The position numbers and the translations under genes were made by a program. 64,000 nucleotides of DNA from Enoplolaimus lenunculus (Eukaryota > Nematoda > Enoplea > Enoplida > Thoracostomopsidae): positions 1 to 64,000 of the forward strand of contig JASANG010002611.1 of assembly GCA_030248215.1 (NCBI GenBank). Reading direction: 5' to 3'. Positions 35,001 through 46,400 of the stretch are shown here, in pieces (position 1 is the first letter of the stretch; each line of letters begins with the position of its first letter). The notes under the pieces are model-generated. The model made no database searches and had not been told where the DNA came from. It was given only the letters and a program-made list of their open reading frames with translations.

Positions 35001-35368
35001 TCAAATTAGTTAGCTACTCAATGATTTGTATGTGAACTGTGGCGGTAAAGCTATTATCTTGTACCTATGGGTTTACTTTCCATTTGAGTTTTGTGGACCA
35101 TAGCGTATTTGAGCAAGGTAATGTAAATGCTAAGTAGGTCGAAGCTTCGCTCAATACGTGACGTTGTTGTCATTTCCAGCAAACATAAGTGTGATGTAAA
35201 GTTATGGCAACTTGGTCTAAATAAAAGTAATGTTTGCTTCGTAATATTTTCCTTATTTATTTTTTAACCAGTCGATTGTTTTGATGTTTGGTTGCGTTTC
35301 AGGGCTCTACCAAGCAGTCAGGTTTTCGCAGTATTGTACAAGTTCCTTTGCCATGGCAGACGAATTGA
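26049..35368 (+). CDS. R7-family regulator of G-protein signalling (DEP-GGL-RGS), 16 exons
   Basis: This gene speeds GTP hydrolysis by Gi/o-type alpha subunits, working with Gbeta5 and a membrane anchor (R7 family knowledge). Exons: 26049-26138, 26509-26605, 27407-27457, 27772-27878, 28508-28559, 29729-29870, 30452-30533, 31164-31232, 31552-31611, 32002-32063, 32393-32506, 32778-32903, 33865-33939, 34324-34435, 34618-34704, 35303-35368. All phases agree, giving 463 residues. Landmarks: PNLIVYRK (N-terminal), a DEP domain at about 45-117 ([35 protein letters not shown]), DHEX helices at about 118-225 ([20 protein letters not shown]), GGL at about 240-302 ending PSDPPNPW, and an RGS box at about 323-441 ([35 protein letters not shown]). 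Human RGS6/RGS7 are similar in length and order. The last exon, ending VPLPWQTN, is the least certain. An upstream in-frame ATG at 25950 leaves the start open. Confidence 0.95.
27999..28213. mobile_element. GTATTCTCAAA-family element in an RGS intron
   Basis: It begins CGGTATTCTTGAATGTGTG, has CATTAGTTGGTGATAGG and ACCTTTCGAACCAGC, and ends TATTTGAGAATTTGGGC. It is more diverged than the copies in the palindrome. Confidence 0.65.
28640..28998. repeat. GGATTCGG-rich repeat in an RGS intron
   Basis: Two clusters of GGATTCGGATT/CGGATTCGG words (about 28670-28740 and 28935-29000) flank an AT-rich middle. The outer parts read CAGGGTGGCAAC and GGTGCCACCATG, suggesting an inverted-repeat element with short tandem repeats near each end. 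Confidence 0.5.
29923..30365. repeat. Repeats beginning CAGGGTGCAA in an RGS intron
   Basis: Two starts, CAGGGTGCAAGCGGGATTTT and CAGGGTGCAAATGGGATCCC, about 125 bp apart are followed by similar text (GATTGCAGG, TCGGAATCGT or TCGGAGTCGT). The end near 30300-30365 has TTCCGATTTCGGTAT. They resemble the left end of the hAT-like element at 55699-56058. Only partial copies are seen. Confidence 0.5.
33018..33760. repeat. Intronic element with ~170-bp tandem units and GAGCGAAGC/GCTTCGCTC ends
   Basis: It starts TTTGAGCGAAGCGAAACTCC and ends TTCGAGCTTCGCTCAATAAA, in inverted orientation. Inside, units starting near 33202, 33365, 33539 and 33678 repeat GCTAAATTAGGACTTT, TTTTGGGTGC and GTTTACAAACCT. 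It fills most of the intron between exons 12 and 13 of the RGS gene. A similar end (GAAGCTTCGCTCAATA) lies at about 35140. Confidence 0.65.
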
Positions 35369-37133
35369 TACTAATTCCTATATTAGCTTTAACAGCTTTT
35401 TTACAATAATTATTGTAGAATTTTATGTGTGGTTGAAACGGTGGACTTTTGTTATTAAGATCGTAAGAGCTTTGAAATTTTTAAGTCTGTCGTTTGTAAA
35501 GAAGCTGTTCAACGAAGTTTTTTCGCTCTTCACCTGTGCTTAACTGTGCTTTATTCGTATGTCTGAATTAAAACGTTTCACTACTGGTTAATTCTGTTGT
35601 TGATATGTTTGGACAATATAGCTCCACTGCTGTTAACTTACTTGGTTCACCGTTCTGGTATGTACAATATGTTTGTGTGTTTACTTGTTTGCGGATACAT
35701 TGCTTTACAATCAATATTGGTTGTGCTTGTGATATTTCGAGCTAGTCTCAATGATAATCGTTTCATAATATCAAATTTATTATTGTGTATCACTAATGTA
35801 CTGTGAATGTTGTGTTGCGTTTTGTAGTTGGATAGTTAGGTTGTAATAAACTATTGAATGTTGGTTTTTGATATTTCCGTTTGGCAACGTATAATTATTT
35901 ATATCGCTTTCTATTGCAAAGAATTTTAGCTTGAGTATGGACTTAGCGACCTACTTTGTTATAAACTGCTAACTGCGTTCGTTTGTCTAAATGTAATCTT
36001 TGTTGGCAAAGTCAGTCTTTGGACATGGATTAAACGGAGGTTTCATGGAATATATTATATATAATTGTCTGTAGAGAACGCGTCCAATTGCATGAATTGT
36101 AGCATCGGCATGTCTCGCTCGATTACTTTGTGTACAAACGTGCTAAATACGATTGTAGTTTTAGACATAGTTCTTTTTGAATTGTAAGCTTTACAACCAG
36201 CTCTGTAGTCAAATCATCATGTCAGAGGTGGACTGAATTTCTGAATTTTAGGGAGGTGAGAAACTTTTCATGGGGCCGAGCCTTTCCCACACTATGGCCC
36301 CTAATTGCTACGGGCCCGTTTACAACACTACCGTGTAGCTTTTCAACGGATAAGTCAGTAGCTTTTGTTGTGTATTTATATGGATCCTGATTAACAAATG
36401 TTTTCAGTTCTTTATACTAATTTTATAATAACTTTAAAAGAATAAGCCATGTCTAGTTTGCTTATTGTATGGCTATGTGCTAAGATAACTTTGATTACTG
36501 GGCAGCACAATAGCACTGTCTAGATTTAGTTAGCAAAACAAAAGTCACGGATGCACCATCTTCAAACCAGGATCCATTTTAAGTATCTTCTGCAAATAAA
36601 AATTTTGAGGTGCTCCGCCCATGAGCTCAGTTTCAATCCGAAATGAGTATTCTGCTGTGGTGGTTAATGGATATCGTATTCACGTTTGCTAACCGGTTAA
36701 TGCTAATTGCAATAGTGTAGTTGTTAAAATGACAAACAGCGAATTTCCGTTTTGTGATCTCATTGTTTATCTACACTATTTATTTGATCATATTTTTTAA
36801 AATGTATACAACTGGACTTGTTGGTCTTTACTCTGGATCTCTAATAGCGAGCCACTAGCAGCAGTATGTGCTTACTGTGGTCATGTGATAAAACTTTCTG
36901 TATGTACATACCACGATTAAAGTTCAATTTTCAGCACTCTTAAGATGTAAGTCTAATAGACATCCATAGTCGGCTGAAAATACTGTTGAGTCAAAACTGT
37001 ATTTAAATGAGCATGCGATTGATTGCACATACAGGCAAAGGTTATTATCTAAATCTTTGCTAATTTCTTACGCTGGCTGCGGAAGTTATGATCATGTGTT
37101 ATATAGTTAGACTCTCTTATATGCTTGGCTGCT
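35369..37133. other. RGS 3' flank and intergenic DNA
   Basis: The proximal few hundred bases are probably 3' UTR; open frames there (e.g. 35597-35806) have no recognisable domain. The remainder is AT-rich with a short GC patch near 36270-36310 and no supportable gene. Confidence 0.4.
35845..35850 (+). promoter_or_regulatory. Possible polyadenylation signal of the RGS gene
   Basis: AATAAA lies 477 bp after the stop codon, in AT-rich sequence that fits a 3' UTR. It is the first good candidate I see, but the cleavage site is unknown. Confidence 0.35.
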
Positions 37134-37200
37134 GGCCCATGTTAAGATCAGGAGCGGAGCGTTATTCCGTGGGATTGGAATATAGTAAGCTTGTTGTGGG
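37134..37200. mobile_element. GGCCCATG-family left-end fragment
   Basis: GGCCCATGTTAAGATCAGG, then GAGCGTTATTCCGTGGG and TAGTAAGCTTGTTG. It matches the left part of the next copy and stops short. Confidence 0.5.
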
Positions 37201-37396
37201 TATGCAATTACGCTCCAAATGAGTGAACATGAATTGCCGAGATGTTTTCACTATTGTCATATTGTACATAATAATATTTTAGCTCTTACATATTCATGTC
37301 TTGTCGAAATGTGATCCAACTTTGCATATATTGGTGCGCGTTATTGTCAACTAAAAGTACTTCTTTCAACACAAAAACGTCCTGTTTACACGCTCC

Positions 37397-37567
37397 GGCC
37401 CATGTTAAGATCTGGTGCTGAAAGTTTTTCTGTGGGACTAAGCTTAAGACTATTTTTTTGCTTGGCTTAATAGGCTTAGGAATATACCCATTCTTTCGCT
37501 TAGGCTTACTCTTAGGCTTAGGAATATGCTTATAATACTGTTCTGCCCCTGTTCTTTGCATTGGTCC
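37397..37567. mobile_element. GGCCCATG-family element with TTAGGC-like core
   Basis: The left end GGCCCATGTTAAGATCTGG and right end CCTGTTCTTTGCATTGGTCC are inverted repeats. Between them lie CTTGGCTTAATAGGCTTAGG and CTTAGGCTTACTCTTAGG. About 171 bp, no coding capacity. Confidence 0.68.
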
Positions 37568-37617
37568 ACGCTTACCTATTTTAAATGCTGGTTTGGATGC
37601 ATGTTCCACTAACAGAT

Positions 37618-38232
37618 TTATTCCGAGCGAGCGCAAGCGAAAATGTAATTGGGTTTAATGAATTCAAATGAATAAGATTTTAAATTAGTAATTAAAACTT
37701 TGAAGTCTGTTGACGTTAATGAATTGGAAAATATGCCTAATTCAATGATGTCATTGGTATAATAAAACCATATTGTCGTTTGTGATCTGAAAGCAATAGA
37801 TGAAGTACTTAAATCATACCACTTGTAAGATGTTGAAGCTTTGCTGGAGGAACATATCAAGATACTTCCGGAGGTCTCTAGTTTTACAAACGTTTTGTTT
37901 ATTCGGTGTATTTGCTCCTCACTTTTGGTACAATTTCGGTTATAGTTAATTGCCGGGTTTATCAAAAACCAGCGTGAAACCAAAATTTTTGACAGTTCAT
38001 TGCCGGGATTTTTCAAACACCAGCCTAAAACCGAAATTTTTGGCAATATAACTTTAAGCACTAGATATCCGGATATGACAAATATCGGGGTATGTATCCG
38101 AAAGAAATGTGTATCCCCAAATGCTATTGTGTAGAAAATTTTTTTGTAATTGCATTGTTTCACCATTAAAGTAGCTGGAACTGACGAAGCGGTATTCTGT
38201 ATTCGAACCTGTGTTAAAATATTGAACGTCAT
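37618..38232 (-). other. Open reading frame of 204 codons, not recognised
   Basis: A minus-strand frame without introns. Its first third overlaps a dispersed repeat also found around 12120-12300 (CGGATATGA...ATATC and TAAAGTAGC words). The rest reads like an unknown cysteine-poor protein, with KLETSGSILICSSSKAST and YKWYDLSTSSIAF. I cannot assign a family, and its length is near what chance allows in AT-rich DNA. It is listed so it is not lost. Confidence 0.2.
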
Positions 38233-38310
38233 GCGTAATTCAATGAAGATTTGAAATTTTGATTTCTTAAAACATGCAAAAATTAAAAAACTTCAATTTA
38301 GCTTGATATT

Positions 38311-38470
38311 GGCCCATGTATAGAATAGGGTCGGAACAGTAAACATATTCCTAAAAGCCTAAGCGTATGGATGAGCCTATTCCTAGGCCTGAGCAAAAAT
38401 TAGTCTAAAGCTTAAACTGACTATTATAGCCCCTCCGGAAAACGATCCTGCCCTGTTCTATACATGGGCC
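38311..38470. mobile_element. GGCCCATG-family MITE with perfect 8-bp target duplication
   Basis: The ends GGCCCATGTATAGAATAGGG and CCCTGTTCTATACATGGGCC are inverted. TTGATATT stands immediately before and immediately after. The core has AAGCCTAAGCG and CCTAGGCCTGAGC. The 8-bp duplication suits a hAT-type transposase (family knowledge). This copy defines the family's true ends. Confidence 0.88.
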
Positions 38471-38883
38471 TTGATATTTATGGGAGTAAGATTTCTTATT
38501 TTTAAATTGTATCAAAATTAGCCCAGTGAAAAGTTTGCATCGAATAAACGCGTCAAGTGTTAAATTTATTACCCATTCAGGAAATAAAATCTACGTATGC
38601 ATATATACCAGAGATTACATACTGGGCGTTCTTTTAAATTCTGATCGCTCTTCATTTAATAAGACACCAAGCCTGATATGATGTTAGTAAAGTCTAGCTT
38701 GAAAATCTGGCAATCTGTAAAGGGCACATTTGAATTTCCCATGACACAACCTGTAAGCTCATAACTGTTGAATTTATTCCCCCCACACTAAGCGACTTTT
38801 TTATACACCAAAAAAGTCCAGAAGTTTATTAGCGAACAGCTTAGTGTGGGGTTTTGTAGCGACAAGTCCATCCTGCTTCGGTC

Positions 38884-39175
38884 CCATGTTACTCTGACAG
38901 GCCTTCCATTTACGCACGGGACAGCAATAAACCCGGCGAGAATTGTTTTTGTCGGGTTGGTAGGGACAGCTTCAAACGTATTTTTTCTGGGTCGGCAGGG
39001 ACAGCTTCAAACTTGTTTTTTCTGAGTCGGTCGGGACAGCCGGGACAGCTTTGAGCCCGTATTTTTGCTGGGTCGGTCGGGACAGCCAGGACAGCTCCAA
39101 ACCTATGTTTTTGCTGGGTCGGTTGGGACAGCCGGGAGAGCGTGTACCCGGACCATGTAACACTGACACAAAACA
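38884..39175 (-). repeat. Short inverted-orientation run of the large-satellite monomer
   Basis: About five monomers of GCTGGGTCGGTCGGGACAGC type, the complement of the big array's unit, follow a lead sequence CCCATGTTACTCTGACAGGC and GGGACAGCAATAAACCCGG. Almost the same lead occurs at 40369-40445, just before the main array. Confidence 0.8.
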
Positions 39176-39409
39176 TTTTCTTTACACAGCAATTCATAGT
39201 TTGAGCAAAAATTTTGACTGTCTTTGCAGCTTAAGTGTGAGAACCGCTATAGTGCGGGGGACTTGGGGGGCGGCAGCCCCCCTGAGAACGTAATTTATAA
39301 AGTTGTCTATGGAGAGGATGGAAGGTTTTATCTCGGAATTTTCAACGGAGAAACTCAATATATCATTTATATAACGTTAAAAACGGACACATTTGCACTA
39401 ATAATATAT

Positions 39410-39602
39410 AATACCCAATTTCCCAAAATCTCGAGCGAAAACGCTGCGCCAAAAACGGCAATTTCCCGGGTATATAATATCAAAATATCCCAAAATCCCA
39501 ATTACCAAAAATCCCAAAAGCAAAACGCTGTGCCCAAAATCGCGATTTCTCGGGTAATTATATATCGGAATTTCCCGATTTTCCGGGTAATATCCTAATT
39601 TC
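39410..39602 (+). repeat. Minisatellite of AAAATCCCAATTTCCCGGG type, part 1
   Basis: Units mixing CCCAAAATCCCAATT and TTTCCCGGGTAATAT. They are related to the array at 21191-22015. Confidence 0.75.
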
Positions 39603-39695
39603 GGCCCATGTGTAGAACAGTGCCTGAACAATAGTAAACTGACTCTATTATAGCCCCTCCGGAAAACGATCGGGCCCTGTTCTATTACATGGGCC
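39603..39695. mobile_element. Short GGCCCATG-family MITE inside the minisatellite
   Basis: 93 bp bounded by GGCCCATGTGTAGAACAG and CTGTTCTATTACATGGGCC. Flanks CTAATTTC and CGAATTTC match at 7 of 8 bases, so it looks like an insertion into the minisatellite. It lacks the TTAGGC-like core. Confidence 0.8.
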
Positions 39696-39905
39696 CGAAT
39701 TTCCTAAAATCCCAATTTCTCAAAATCTCAATTACCGAAAATTCTGATCGAAAAAGGCTGCGTCCAAAATCTGAATTTCCCGGGTAATATGCGTACTTCT
39801 CAAAATCCCAATTTCCCGGGTAATATCCGAATTTCCCAAAATCCCACTTTCCAGGGTAATATTCCAATTTCCAAGAATCCCAATTTCCCGGGTGATAATC
39901 GCGGA
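39696..39905 (+). repeat. Minisatellite of AAAATCCCAATTTCCCGGG type, part 2
   Basis: This continues the array after the inserted element: repeated CAAAATCCCAATTTCCC with GGGTAATAT spacers. Confidence 0.75.
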
Positions 39906-39942
39906 TTTTCGAAAGGTCCTTCTGTACATCGACCTTGGTTCC

Positions 39943-40150
39943 TGTACTTTTGCTGGGTCAATTGGGACAGCCGGGGCAGTTTTCGATTTATGTTTTTACT
40001 GGGTCGGTCGGGACAGCTTCAAACCTACGTTTTTGGTTGGTGGGTCGAAAGAGCTGGGACAGCTTCAAGTCCATGTTTTCGCCGAGTTGGTCGATACAGC
40101 TTTTTTTGCTGGGTCAGTATATATAGCGGGATAGCGTCGAAGCATATATG
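39943..40150 (-). repeat. Second inverted-orientation run of the large-satellite monomer
   Basis: About four to five diverged monomers (TTGCTGGGTCAATTGGGAC, TTACTGGGTCGGTCGGGAC, TTCGCCGAGTTGGTCGATAC) lie in the orientation opposite to the main array, about 300 bp before it. Confidence 0.75.
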
Positions 40151-40445
40151 TTTCCTGAAACAGACCTGCTCGGCAGCCCCATCAAAAATATACTTAACAC
40201 TACTGTACTGGCAAAATATATGTTACCAACCTATTCCAATATTTTGCTTAAATGTTATAGATGAGCATTTGTAGTGCATTAATTTATTAACTTATTGCTA
40301 ATTACAAACATTCTCCAAACACCAAAATCTTTCGTCATTCGTTTGTACATGTTGTATGAAGTAAAGGGCCCATGTTACTCTGTGAGGCGTCCTGTTTACC
40401 CACGGGACAACAATATACCCGGAGTGAAATGTTTTTGCTGGGTTG

Positions 40446-43400
40446 GTCGGGACAGCTACAAATCTACTTGTTCTGTCTCGGCCGACCCAACGAAAACACC
40501 CGCTCGAAGTTGCCCCGGCTGTCCAGACCGTCCCAGCAAAAACATAGGCTCGAAGCTGTCCTGGCTGCCCCAACCAACCAAGCAAAAACATATACTTGAA
40601 GCGAACCAGTGCTAGCTGGCTTGGCCGACCCAGCGAAAACACACGCTCGAAGCTGTGCCAGCCGACGCAGCGAAATAACACGGTCGAAGCTGTCCCGGTT
40701 ATCCCGACCTACCCGGCAAAAACACAGGCTCGAAGCTGTCCTGGCGGTCCACGCCCTATCCAACGAAAACACACACCCGAAGCTGTCCCGGCCAAGCCAA
40801 CAAAAACACACGCTCGAAGCTGTCCCGGCTGTCCCAGACGACCCAGCGAAAACACATGCTCGAAGCTTTCCCGGCCCTGCCAACCGAACGAGAACACACG
40901 CTCGAAGCTGTCCCGGGCGACCCAGCGAAAACACATGCTCGAAGCTGTCCCGGCCGACCAACCAAAAAATCGGCTCGAAGCTGTCCCGGGCGACCCAGCG
41001 AAAACGCAGGCTCAAAGCTGTCCTGGCTGTCTCGGCCGACCCGACGAAAACACACGCTCGAAGCTGTCCCGAGCGACCCAGCGAAAACATAGGCTCGAAA
41101 TTGTCCCGACCGACCCAACGAAAACATTCGCTCGAAGTTGTCCCGACTGTCCCGACCGATCCAGCAAAAACATAGGCTCGAAGCTGTCCTGGCTGCCCCA
41201 ACTAACCAAGCAAAAACATATGTTTGAAGCGAACCAGTGCTAGCTGGCTTGGCCGACCCAGCGAAAACACACGCTCGAAGCTGCGCCAGCCGACGCAGCT
41301 AAAACACACGGTCGAAGCTGTCCCGGTTATCCCGACCAAACCAGCAAAAACACAGGCTCGAAGCTGTCCTGGCGGTCCGCCCAACCCAACGAAAACCCAC
41401 TCGAAGCTGTCCCGGCCGAGCCAACGAAAACACACGCTCGAAGCAATCCCGGCTGTCGCAGACGACCCAGCGAAAACACATGCTCGAAGCTTTCCCGGCC
41501 CTGCCAACCGAACGAGAACACACGCTCGAAGCTGTCCCGGGCGACCCAGCGAAAACACAGGCTCAAAGTTGTCATGGCTGTCTCGGTTGACCCAACGAAA
41601 ACACACGCTCGAAGCTGTACCCAACGAAAACACCCGCTTGAAGTTGTCCCGGCTGTCCCGACCGACCTAGCAAAAACATAGGCTCGAAGCTGTTCTGGCT
41701 GCCCCAACCAACCAAGCAAAAACATATGCTTGAAGCGAACCAGTGCTAGCTGGCTTAGCCGACCCACCGAAAACACACCCTCGAAGCTGTGCCAGCCGAC
41801 GCAGCGAAAACACACGGTCGAAGCTGTCCCGGTTATCCCGACCAACCCGGCAAAAACACAGGCTCGAAGCTGTCCTGGCGGTCGCGCCCTATGCAACAAA
41901 AACACACACCCGAAGCTGTCCCGGCCGAGCCAACAAAAACACACGCTCGAAGCTGTCCCGGCTGTCCCAGACGACCCAGCGAAAACACATGCTCGAAGCT
42001 TTCCCGGCCCTGCCAACCCAACGAGAACACAGGCTCGAAGCTGTCCCGGCCGACCCACCAAAAAATCGGCTCGAAGCTGTCCCGGGCGACCCAGCGAAAA
42101 CACAGGCTCAAAGCTGTCCTGGCTGTCTCGGCCGACCCGACGAAAACACACGCTCGAAGCTGTCCCGAGCGACCCAGCGAAAACATAGGCTCGAAGTTGT
42201 CCCGACCGACCCAACGAAAACATTCGCTCGAAGTTGTCCCGACTGTCTCGATCGATCCAGCAAAAACATAGGCTCGAAGCTGTCCTGGCTGCCCCAACTA
42301 ACCAAGCAAAAACATATGTTTGAAGCGAACCAGTGCTAGCTGGCTTGGCCGACCCAGCGAAAACACACGCTCGAAGCTGCGCCAGCCGACGCAGCTAAAA
42401 CACACGGTCGAAGCTGTCCCGGTTATCCCGACCAAACCAGCAAAAACACAGGCTCGAAGCTGTCCTGGCGGTCCGCCCAACCCAATAAAAACACACTCGA
42501 AGCTGTCCCGGCCGAGCCAACGAAAACACACGCTCGAAGCAATCCCGGCTGTCGCAGACGACCCAGCGAAAACACATGCTCGAAGCTTTCCCGGCCCTGC
42601 CAACCGAACGAGAACACACGCTCGAAGCTGTCCCGGGCGACCCAGCGAAAACACAGGCTCAAAGCTGTCCTGGCTGTCTCGGCCGACCCAACGAAAACAC
42701 AGGCTCGAAGCAGTCCTGGCGGTCCCGCCCAACTTAACGAAAACACACACTCGAAGCTGTCCCGGCCGAGCTAACGAAAACACGCGCTCGAAGCTGTCCC
42801 GGCTGTCGCAGACGACCCAGCGAAAACACATGCTCGAAGCTTTCCCGGCCCGGCCAACCCAACGAGAACACACGCTCGAAGCTGTCCCGGGCGACCCAGC
42901 GAAAACACAGGCTCAAAGTTGTCCTGGCTGTCTCGGTTGACCCAACGAAAACACACGCTCGAAGCTGTACCCAACGAAAACACCCGCTTGAAGTTGTCCC
43001 GGCTGTCCCGACCGACCTAGCAAAAACATAGGCTCGAAGCTGTCCTGGCTGCCCCAACCAACCAAGCAAAAACATATGCTTGAAGCGAACCAGTGCTAAC
43101 TGGCTTGGCCGACCCAGCGAAAACACACGCTCGAAGCTGTGCCAGCCGACGCAACGAAAACACACGGTCGAAGCTGTCCCGGTTATCCCGACCAACCCGG
43201 CAAAAACACAGGCTCGAAGCTGTCCTGGCGGTCCCGCCCTACCCAACGAAAACAGACACTCGAAGCTGTCCCGGCCGAGCCAACAAAAACACACGCTCGA
43301 AGCTGTCCCGGCTGTCTCAGACGACCCAGCGAAAACACATGCTCGAAGCTTTCCCGGCTATGCCAACCCAACGAGAACACACGCTCGAAGCTGTCCAAGG

Positions 43401-46400
43401 CGACCCAGCGAAAACACAGGCTCAAAGTTGTCCTGGCTGTCTCGGTTGACCCAACGAAAACACACGCTCGAAGCTGTACCCAACGAAAACACCCGCTTGA
43501 AGTTGTCCCGGCTGTCCCGACCGACCTAGCAAAAACATAGGCTCGAAGCTGTCCTGGCTGCCCCAACCAACCAAGCAAAAACATATGCTTGAAGCGAACC
43601 AGTGCTAGCTGGCTAAGCCGACCCAGCGAAAACACACGCTCGAAGCTGTGCCAGCCGACGCAGCGAAATAACACGGTCGAAGCTGTCCCGGTTATCCCGA
43701 CCTACCCGGCAAAAACACAGGCTCGAAGCTGTCCTGGCGGTCCACGCCCTATCCAACGAAAACACACACCCGAAGCTGTCCCGGCCAAGCCAACAAAAAC
43801 ACACGCTCGAAGCTGTCCCGGCTGTCCCAGACGACCCAGCGAAAACACATGCTCGAAGCTTTCCCGGCCCTGCCAACCGAACGAGAACACACGCTCGAAG
43901 CTGTCCCGGGCGACCCAGCGAAAACACATGCTCGAAGCTGTCCCGGCCGACCAACCAAAAAATCGGCTCGAAGCTGTCCCGGGCGACCCAGCGAAAACGC
44001 AGGCTCAAAGCTGTCCTGGCTGTCTCGGCCGACCCGACGAAAACACACGCTCGAAGCTGTCCCGAGCGACCCAGCGAAAACATAGGCTCGAAATTGTCCC
44101 GACCGACCCAACGAAAACATTCGCTCGAAGTTGTCCCGACTGTCCCGACCGATCCAGCAAAAACATAGGCTCGAAGCTGTCCTGGCTGCCCAACTAACCA
44201 AGCAAAAACATATGTTTGAAGCGAACCAGTGCTAGCTGGCTTGGCCGACCCAGCGAAAACACACGCTCGAAGCTGCGCCAGCCGACGCAGCTAAAACACA
44301 CGGTCGAAGCTGTCCCGGTTATCCCGACCAAACCAGCAAAAACACAGGCTCGAAGCTGTCCTGGCGGTCCGCCCAACCCAACGAAAACCCACTCGAAGCT
44401 GTCCCGGCCGAGCCAACGAAAACACACGCTCGAAGCAATCCCGGCTGTCGCAGACGACCCAGCGAAAACACATGCTCGAAGCTTTCCCGGCCCTGCCAAC
44501 CGAACGAGAACACACGCTCGAAGCTGTCCCGGGCGACCCAGCGAAAACACAGGCTCAAAGTTGTCATGGCTGTCTCGGTTGACCCAACGAAAACACACGC
44601 TCGAAGCTGTACCCAACGAAAACACCCGCTTGAAGTTGTCCCGGCTGTCCCGACCGACCTAGCAAAAACATAGGCTCGAAGCTGTTCTGGCTGCCCCAAC
44701 CAACCAAGCAAAAACATATGCTTGAAGCGAACCAGTGCTAGCTGGCTTAGCCGACCCACCGAAAACACACCCTCGAAGCTGTGCCAGCCGACGCAGCGAA
44801 AACACACGGTCGAAGCTGTCCCGGTTATCCCGACCAACCCGGCAAAAACACAGGCTCGAAGCTGTCCTGGCGGTCGCGCCCTATGCAACAAAAACACACA
44901 CCCGAAGCTGTCCCGGCCGAGCCAACAAAAACACACGCTCGAAGCTGTCCCGGCTGTCCCAGACGACCCAGCGAAAACACATGCTCGAAGCTTTCCCGGC
45001 CCTGCCAACCCAACGAGAACACAGGCTCGAAGCTGTCCCGGCCGACCCACCAAAAAATCGGCTCGAAGCTGTCCCGGGCGACCCAGCGAAAACACAGGCT
45101 CAAAGCTGTCCTGGCTGTCTCGGCCGACCCGACGAAAACACACGCTCGAAGCTGTCCCGAGCGACCCAGCGAAAACATAGGCTCGAAGTTGTCCCGACCG
45201 ACCCAACGAAAACATTCGCTCGAAGTTGTCCCGACTGTCTCGATCGATCCAGCAAAAACATAGGCTCGAAGCTGTCCTGGCTGCCCCAACTAACCAAGCA
45301 AAAACATATGTTTGAAGCGAACCAGTGCTAGCTGGCTTGGCCGACCCAGCGAAAACACACGCTCGAAGCTGCGCCAGCCGACGCAGCTAAAACACACGGT
45401 CGAAGCTGTCCCGGTTATCCCGACCAAACCAGCAAAAACACAGGCTCGAAGCTGTCCTGGCGGTCCGCCCAACCCAATAAAAACACACTCGAAGCTGTCC
45501 CGGCCGAGCCAACGAAAACACACGCTCGAAGCAATCCCGGCTGTCGCAGACGACCCAGCGAAAACACATGCTCGAAGCTTTCCCGCCCCTGCCAACCGAA
45601 CGAGAACACTCGCTCGAAGCTGTCCCGGGCGACCCAGCGAAAACACAGGCTCTAAGCTGTCCTGGCTGTCTCGGCCGACCCAACGAAAACACAGGCTCGA
45701 AGCAGTCCTGGCGGTCCCGCCCAACTTAACGAAAACACACACTCGAAGCTGTCCCGGCCGAGCTAACGAAAACACGCGCTCGAAGCTGTCCCGGCTGTCG
45801 CAGACGACCCAGCGAAAACACATGCTCGAAGCTTTCCCGGCCCGGCCAACCCAACGAGAACACACGCTCGAAGCTGTCCCGGGCGACCCAGCGAAAACAC
45901 AGGCTCAAAGTTGTCCTGGCTGTCTCGGTTGACCCAACGAAAACACACGCTCGAAGCTGTACCCAACGAAAACACCCGCTTGAAGTTGTCCCGGCTGTCC
46001 CGACCGACCTAGCAAAAACATAGGCTCGAAGCTGTCCTGGCTGCCCCAACCAACCAAGCAAAAACATATGCTTGAAGCGAACCAGTGCTAACTGGCTTGG
46101 CCGACCCAGCGAAAACACACGCTCGAAGCTGTGCCAGCCGACGCAACGAAAACACACGGTCGAAGCTGTCCCGGTTATCCCGACCAACCCGGCAAAAACA
46201 CAGGCTCGAAGCTGTCCTGGCGGTCCCGCCCTACCCAACGAAAACAGACACTCGAAGCTGTCCCGGCCGAGCCAACAAAAACACACACTCGAAGCTGTCC
46301 CGGCTGTCTCAGACGACCCAGCGAAAACACATGCTCGAAGCTTTCCCGGCTATGCCAACCCAACGAGAACACACGCTCGAAGCTGTCCAAGGCGACCCAG

